A DNA stretch of 64,000 nucleotides from Brotaphodocola catenula (GTDB taxonomy: Bacteria; Bacillota; Clostridia; Lachnospirales; Lachnospiraceae). The stretch spans positions 1-64,000 of the forward strand of contig JAJEPU010000017.1 in the NCBI GenBank assembly GCA_020686985.1, written 5' to 3'. Of this stretch, positions 60,239 through 64,000 are shown piece after piece. The first letter of the stretch is position 1, and every line of letters begins with the position of its first letter. A program made the position numbers and the translations under genes. A model generated the notes under the pieces. That model was given only the letters and a program-made list of their open reading frames with translations, did not search any database and was not told the origin of the DNA.

Positions 60239-62530
60239 TTATCTGTTTTTATTGTAATTGATCAGGCAACCCGCCTTGACGATCTTCTTCTCGTCCGGAG
60301 TCATGTCTGCCACATACAGGCTGATCTCCCTGATCTCGTCACCGATCACATATGCCTTGATGTCCTTCATATCGCCATCGAGTGCCTTGCGGATCTGCGG
60401 AACATAGATATAAGAACCTACCTCGAATGCATCCGGCTCGTCCTTCATCTGGAACGGGATCATGCCCCAGTTCATAACATTGGAACGATAACGCTTCGTT
60501 GCGTACTCCTTACAGATGTTTGCCAGACCGCCGATAACTCTCTGACAGCTTGCTGCCTGCTCACGAGCGGAACCATCACCAGGTCTCACTGCGTAAACCA
60601 TGCTTCCAACCTCGGTCTCAGATGCCTTCACATCCTCATTTCCCGGGATTGTCTTGATCTTCTCAAAGACTTCCTTCAGCTCCGGATCGGTCTCACACGG
60701 ACAGGTTCCAGCAACTCTTGCCTTCTCGATCTTGTCAACCTCCTTACTTCTGCCAACATACTCCGGATCTCTTCTGGAGAGGGTGAACTCAGCCAGACCG
60801 AGCGGGTTAGAACGATAGGAAGAAGTCTCACCGGACGGGATCAGCTCATCGGTTGTCGTTACCGGGTCAAGGATCTTGGAGCATACCTTTAACAGGATGT
60901 TGTCAGTCAGCGGGCTCATCTCCGGCCAATCCTTGATGTTCGGGCCATATACAAGGCTTGCTTCCTCGTTACCCTTGCCAAATCCCTGATAGATTCTTGC
61001 CTTGTAAACGGTATCATCGAAGTTGTACTCCGGTACCTCGTAATCATCCACAACATCGGTTGCCGGTGTCAGGATTCCACCGTTTGCTGCGGTTGCTGCG
61101 ATCGAACGAGCATCCATCAGTGCTACTGCGGACATCTGACCGTTGCCCGGCTTGGAACCCTCGCGGTTCGGGAAGTTTCTCGTCGTGTGACGGATTGACA
61201 GACCATTGTTTGCCGGGGTATCGCCAGCGCCGAAGCACGGTCCACAGAATGCAGTCTTGAGAATTGCACCTGCCTCCATCAGATCTGCGATTGCACCCTT
61301 TCTAACCAAGTCAATGTAAACCGGCTGAGAGGACGGATATACATCCAGAGCGAACTCACCACATCCACAGCTCTTGCCCTTCAGAATATGAGCAGCTTCC
61401 ATCACATTCGTATAGTTACCACCGGCACATCCTGCGATGACACCCTGAGTTACCTGAAGTTTGCCGTTTACGATCTTGTCGGTCAGGCTGAACTTGATAT
61501 CCGGATTTCCGGTTACCTTTGTTGCCTCAACCTCAACGCTTCTGAGGATATCGCCGAGGTTCGCATTCAGTTCGTCGATCTCGTAAGTATTGCTCGGATG
61601 GAACGGAAGAGCGATCATCGGCTTTACGGTGCTCAAATCAACATAGACAACGCCGTCGTAGTACGCAACGTCTGCCGGATTCAGCTCCTTGTAATCCTCT
61701 CCACGACCATGCTTGGTCAGGAATGCCTTGGTATCCTCATCAGTTCTCCAGATCGAGGACAGGCAGGTGGTCTCAGTCGTCATAACATCAACACCGTTAC
61801 GATAGTCGGTTGTCATGCTGGAAACACCCGGTCCAACGAACTCCATTACCTTGTTCTTTACATATCCGCACTTATAAACAGCACCGATGATTGCCAGTGC
61901 GATATCCTGCGGTCCAATGCCCGGTCCCGGCTTTCCGGTCAGGTAGATTGCGATTACACCCGGATATGCGATGTCGTATGTATCACACAAAAGCTGTTTT
62001 ACAAGCTCACCACCGCCCTCGCCGATTGCCATTGTTCCGAGTGCACCGTAACGGGTATGGCTATCAGAACCAAGAATCATCTTGCCACATCCTGCCATCA
62101 TCTCACGCATGTACTGGTGGATAACTGCAATGTGCGGTGGAACAAAGATTCCGCCGTATTTCTTACATGCGGACAAACCAAATACATGGTCATCCTCGTT
62201 GATCGTACCACCTACGGCACACAGAGAGTTGTGGCAGTTGGTCAGCACATACGGGATCGGGAATTTTTCCATTCCAGATGCCTTTGCTGTCTGTACAATA
62301 CCAACGAATGTAATGTCATGAGAAGTCATTGCATCAAACTTGATTTTCAGCTTGCTCATATCACCGGATGTGTTGTGCTTGTTCATAATCGAATAAGCAA
62401 TCGTTCCCTTTTTTGCCTCTTCCTTATCTACGGCTCTGCCCGTCAGAGCCTCCACCTTTCCTGTCTCCTGCTCCGGAACCAGCTCTGTTCCATTTACCAG
62501 ATAAGCGCCTCCGTCATACAATTTCACCAT
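60239..62530 (-). CDS. Aconitase-family hydratase
   Basis: A 763-aa aconitase-superfamily enzyme: [4Fe-4S] ligands include CGPCFGAGD and a Cys in [12 protein letters not shown]; substrate-binding [16 protein letters not shown] and a C-terminal swivel domain. The long form resembles E. coli YbhJ-like aconitase paralogues more than AcnA, so citrate/isocitrate activity is likely but not certain. ATG 62530 has AGGAGGAG at 7 nt; the longer frame to 62590 lacks conservation. A C/A-rich leader precedes it. Confidence 0.88.
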   Translation of the reverse strand: MVKLYDGGAYLVNGTELVPEQETGKVEALTGRAVDKEEAKKGTIAYSIMNKHNTSGDMSKLKIKFDAMTSHDITFVGIVQTAKASGMEKFPIPYVLTNCHNSLCAVGGTINEDDHVFGLSACKKYGGIFVPPHIAVIHQYMREMMAGCGKMILGSDSHTRYGALGTMAIGEGGGELVKQLLCDTYDIAYPGVIAIYLTGKPGPGIGPQDIALAIIGAVYKCGYVKNKVMEFVGPGVSSMTTDYRNGVDVMTTETTCLSSIWRTDEDTKAFLTKHGRGEDYKELNPADVAYYDGVVYVDLSTVKPMIALPFHPSNTYEIDELNANLGDILRSVEVEATKVTGNPDIKFSLTDKIVNGKLQVTQGVIAGCAGGNYTNVMEAAHILKGKSCGCGEFALDVYPSSQPVYIDLVRKGAIADLMEAGAILKTAFCGPCFGAGDTPANNGLSIRHTTRNFPNREGSKPGNGQMSAVALMDARSIAATAANGGILTPATDVVDDYEVPEYNFDDTVYKARIYQGFGKGNEEASLVYGPNIKDWPEMSPLTDNILLKVCSKILDPVTTTDELIPSGETSSYRSNPLGLAEFTLSRRDPEYVGRSKEVDKIEKARVAGTCPCETDPELKEVFEKIKTIPGNEDVKASETEVGSMVYAVRPGDGSAREQAASCQRVIGGLANICKEYATKRYRSNVMNWGMIPFQMKDEPDAFEVGSYIYVPQIRKALDGDMKDIKAYVIGDEIREISLYVADMTPDEKKIVKAGCLINYNKNR

Positions 62531-62768
62531 AACGATCTCTCCTCCTGCATGTTCAGCCTTGTCTCTGATCGGAATGACCAGAAACATCAACCTATGTCTT
62601 TCTCTTTTGTTACCCGTGTTGCTTGCTATTGCCTTTTGTTACTCTTTGTTACGTTTTCGCTTTTTGTTTTGGTTGTTACTCTTGGTTGTTGCGTTGCTTT
62701 TAGTTGTTTGGTTGTTGTTGTTACTTACTTGTCGGTTGTTTGTTTGGTTGTTGTTGTTTTCTTTTGTT
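62531..62768 (-). other. 238-nt CAA-rich leader of the hydratase gene
   Basis: The mRNA strand between the promoter and the start codon is almost free of U and G, with many caa and caac units (for example caacaacaaccaaac). It is unstructured, like CAA-rich leaders known to help translation, but its origin is unclear. It fills the gap 62531-62855 together with the promoter. Confidence 0.6.
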
Positions 62769-62774
62769 GACTTT

Positions 62775-62803
62775 ATTATGCATCAGAATTTGTTATTGGT
62801 CAA
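62775..62803 (-). promoter_or_regulatory. Promoter of the hydratase gene
   Basis: On the minus strand TTGACC (62803-62798) and CATAAT (62780-62775) with a 17-nt spacer. Confidence 0.6.
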
Positions 62804-62855
62804 ATACTATCATCTTGATAACTGGTATAGGTTTTTGCTATATGTCATGTATCGG

Positions 62856-63866
62856 TTAGCTCTTGCTCCACCACTCGATCAGATCTTTCATCCGGCAGAG
62901 GGCATCCCGGCGTCCCGTCTCATACGTCTCCTGAAGTTTGATCGGATTACGCTCTGTCCGCCCAATCGTCAGCTCCTGACTCGGACGAATCACAAAAATC
63001 TTGCCCTCGCGCTCAAGCTCTTCGATTTTCTGTACTGTCTCATTGTATCTCATATGGCGGGTTTTTAATGCCTCCACAAAGTTCGGATAGTGACGATAAT
63101 AGATACTTGTGAGCTTCTCGTTCTCCGGTTTCTTGACATATCCGCGATTTCTCGTGAGAACGACAACCGTCTTCGTGTAGCCCATTTCCCGAAACTTCTC
63201 GACCGGAATGCTGTCCGTACATCCGCCATCAAGAAGTTTCATTCCATCTGCCTCCACCAGACGAGAGACATACGGAAGCGAAGCCGATGCCCGCATCAGA
63301 TCAATCTGTTCCTTCATATCGGTGATTCGCAGATACTCTGGTTCTCCAGTCTCCACATTACTGCAGGTCACATAAAAAGCAGTTTTTGAGTTCTTAAATG
63401 CCTCAAAATCATAGGGATCAAGTTTTTCTGGAATCTCATGGTAACAAAACTCTTCATCCACAATATCGCCCGTGCGAAGCAGAGTCTTCCATCCAAGAAA
63501 TCGACTATCACAGCCATATTTCTTATAGTAACGAATGCTCCGCCCCTTCTGTCCTGAAACAAAAGAACAGCCGTGAATTGCTCCGGCTGACACTCCAATT
63601 ACTCCATCAAACGAAAGTCCTCTGTCCATAAACACATCGAGAACTCCTGCTGTGTAAATTCCGCGCATTCCACCGCCTTCGAGTACCAGACCGGTCTGAC
63701 CTGCTTGAACTGTTTGAACTGTCTGATTGATCTGATCCGCATGATTTGTATGACCAATTTTGGCGGTCTCAAACTGGGTTGCTTTCTGTCTGTTCTGTTC
63801 TCCCTGTTTTTCCTGTCCTTCGAGTTTCTCCTGCTCTTTGTATTCCTTCTGCTCTTCCTGTGTCAT
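62856..63866 (-). CDS. Patatin-like phospholipase with Gln/Glu-rich N-terminal extension
   Basis: A 336-aa protein. The patatin core starts at about 59 with oxyanion loop EGGGMRG, nucleophile S93 in GVSAG and the catalytic Asp in DGG (about 212). It probably hydrolyses acyl esters of membrane lipids in the cytoplasm. The first 58 residues (QEEQKEYKEQEKLEGQEKQG, then NQTVQTVQAGQTG) are repetitive and not part of the fold. Confidence 0.9.
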   Translation of the reverse strand: MTQEEQKEYKEQEKLEGQEKQGEQNRQKATQFETAKIGHTNHADQINQTVQTVQAGQTGLVLEGGGMRGIYTAGVLDVFMDRGLSFDGVIGVSAGAIHGCSFVSGQKGRSIRYYKKYGCDSRFLGWKTLLRTGDIVDEEFCYHEIPEKLDPYDFEAFKNSKTAFYVTCSNVETGEPEYLRITDMKEQIDLMRASASLPYVSRLVEADGMKLLDGGCTDSIPVEKFREMGYTKTVVVLTRNRGYVKKPENEKLTSIYYRHYPNFVEALKTRHMRYNETVQKIEELEREGKIFVIRPSQELTIGRTERNPIKLQETYETGRRDALCRMKDLIEWWSKS

Positions 63867-64000
63867 CTTCCCTTTACCTGTCCTTTCTCAGCAGAATTTT
63901 GAATCTTTATTTTTTATAAATCTCTAATTTTAGATTTCTAATTTTCTCTGGAATTTCTATTCTGTTTTTTCTATACTTCTCTTTTTATTTATTTTCCGAT
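63867..64000. other. A-rich leader region of the patatin-like gene
   Basis: AT-rich DNA, rich in A and G on the mRNA strand, running off the window. Ribosome site AAAGGGAAG just before the ATG. Resembles the purine-rich leader of the UPF0340 gene; no gene seen. Confidence 0.4.

Noticed and set aside
61388..62770. 460-codon open frame on the plus strand
   Set aside because: It lies antisense to the aconitase-family gene, has no family resemblance or ribosome site, and follows the codon pattern of the opposite strand.

Overview
The window looks like a low-to-mid GC Firmicute of the Clostridia, most likely a Lachnospiraceae gut bacterium. The evidence is a clostridial-type chromosomal gene set (mcsA-mcsB-clpC-radA, a biotin-dependent sodium-pumping decarboxylase cluster, DUF6465, UPF0340, AzlCD) and Tn916/Tn1549-type conjugative DNA. 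The genus cannot be fixed from the sequence alone.

Positions 1 to about 8.6 kb are an integrative mobilizable element (IME), cut by the left edge. It holds a MarR-controlled radical SAM gene, a GNAT acetyltransferase, TnpV, a MobA/MobL relaxase with a candidate oriT, a CHC2 primase and P4-type helicase pair, a divergent repressor/Cro-like switch with three 19-bp operators, and a tyrosine integrase. It appears to be inserted in the virB4-like gene of a second element, of which only the last 38 codons remain at 8608-8721.

Positions about 8.6 to 32.46 kb are the right part of a Tn1549/Tn916-like integrative conjugative element (ICE). The plus-strand transfer operon runs: DNA methyltransferase, CHAP/NlpC-type cell-wall hydrolase, DUF4315, DUF4366, a Cys-rich protein, a VanZ-like cargo gene, topoisomerase III, an ArdA/ArdC/YodL anti-restriction fusion, a TTRAP protein and a Cys-rich VLP protein. 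A minus-strand block follows: NTF2-like cargo, a broken DUF6050 gene, an HTH protein, relaxase, MobC and an XRE regulator. Next come an HTH protein, a two-component system and a three-gene ABC exporter resembling lantibiotic immunity systems, then an element sigma factor, an HTH protein, excisionase and a Tn916-type integrase. A 100-bp leader with two hairpins occurs twice in inverted orientation, in front of the anti-restriction gene and in front of mobC.

From about 32.47 kb the DNA looks chromosomal. A 54-aa minus-strand ORF sits between two inverted copies of a strongly structured repeat. Then, all on the minus strand, come gntR-mcsA-mcsB-clpC, a small conserved protein and radA (protein quality control and recombination, with a GntR regulator where CtsR is expected), a secreted glucosaminidase plus a cohesin-like membrane protein, and a five-gene cluster mmdA-oadG-biotin carrier-oadB-oadA. 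After dacF, rluD and rsmF come a histone-H1-like DUF6465 protein, azlCD with a divergent LysR regulator, UPF0340, an aconitase-family hydratase and a patatin-like phospholipase.

Two genome-level patterns stand out in the chromosomal part. A structured repeat of about 110 bp, in complete and truncated copies, begins at or just after the stop codon of several minus-strand genes. Several neighbouring genes carry repetitive hydrophilic N-terminal extensions or 200-240-nt low-complexity leaders. No tRNA, rRNA or CRISPR array was recognised.
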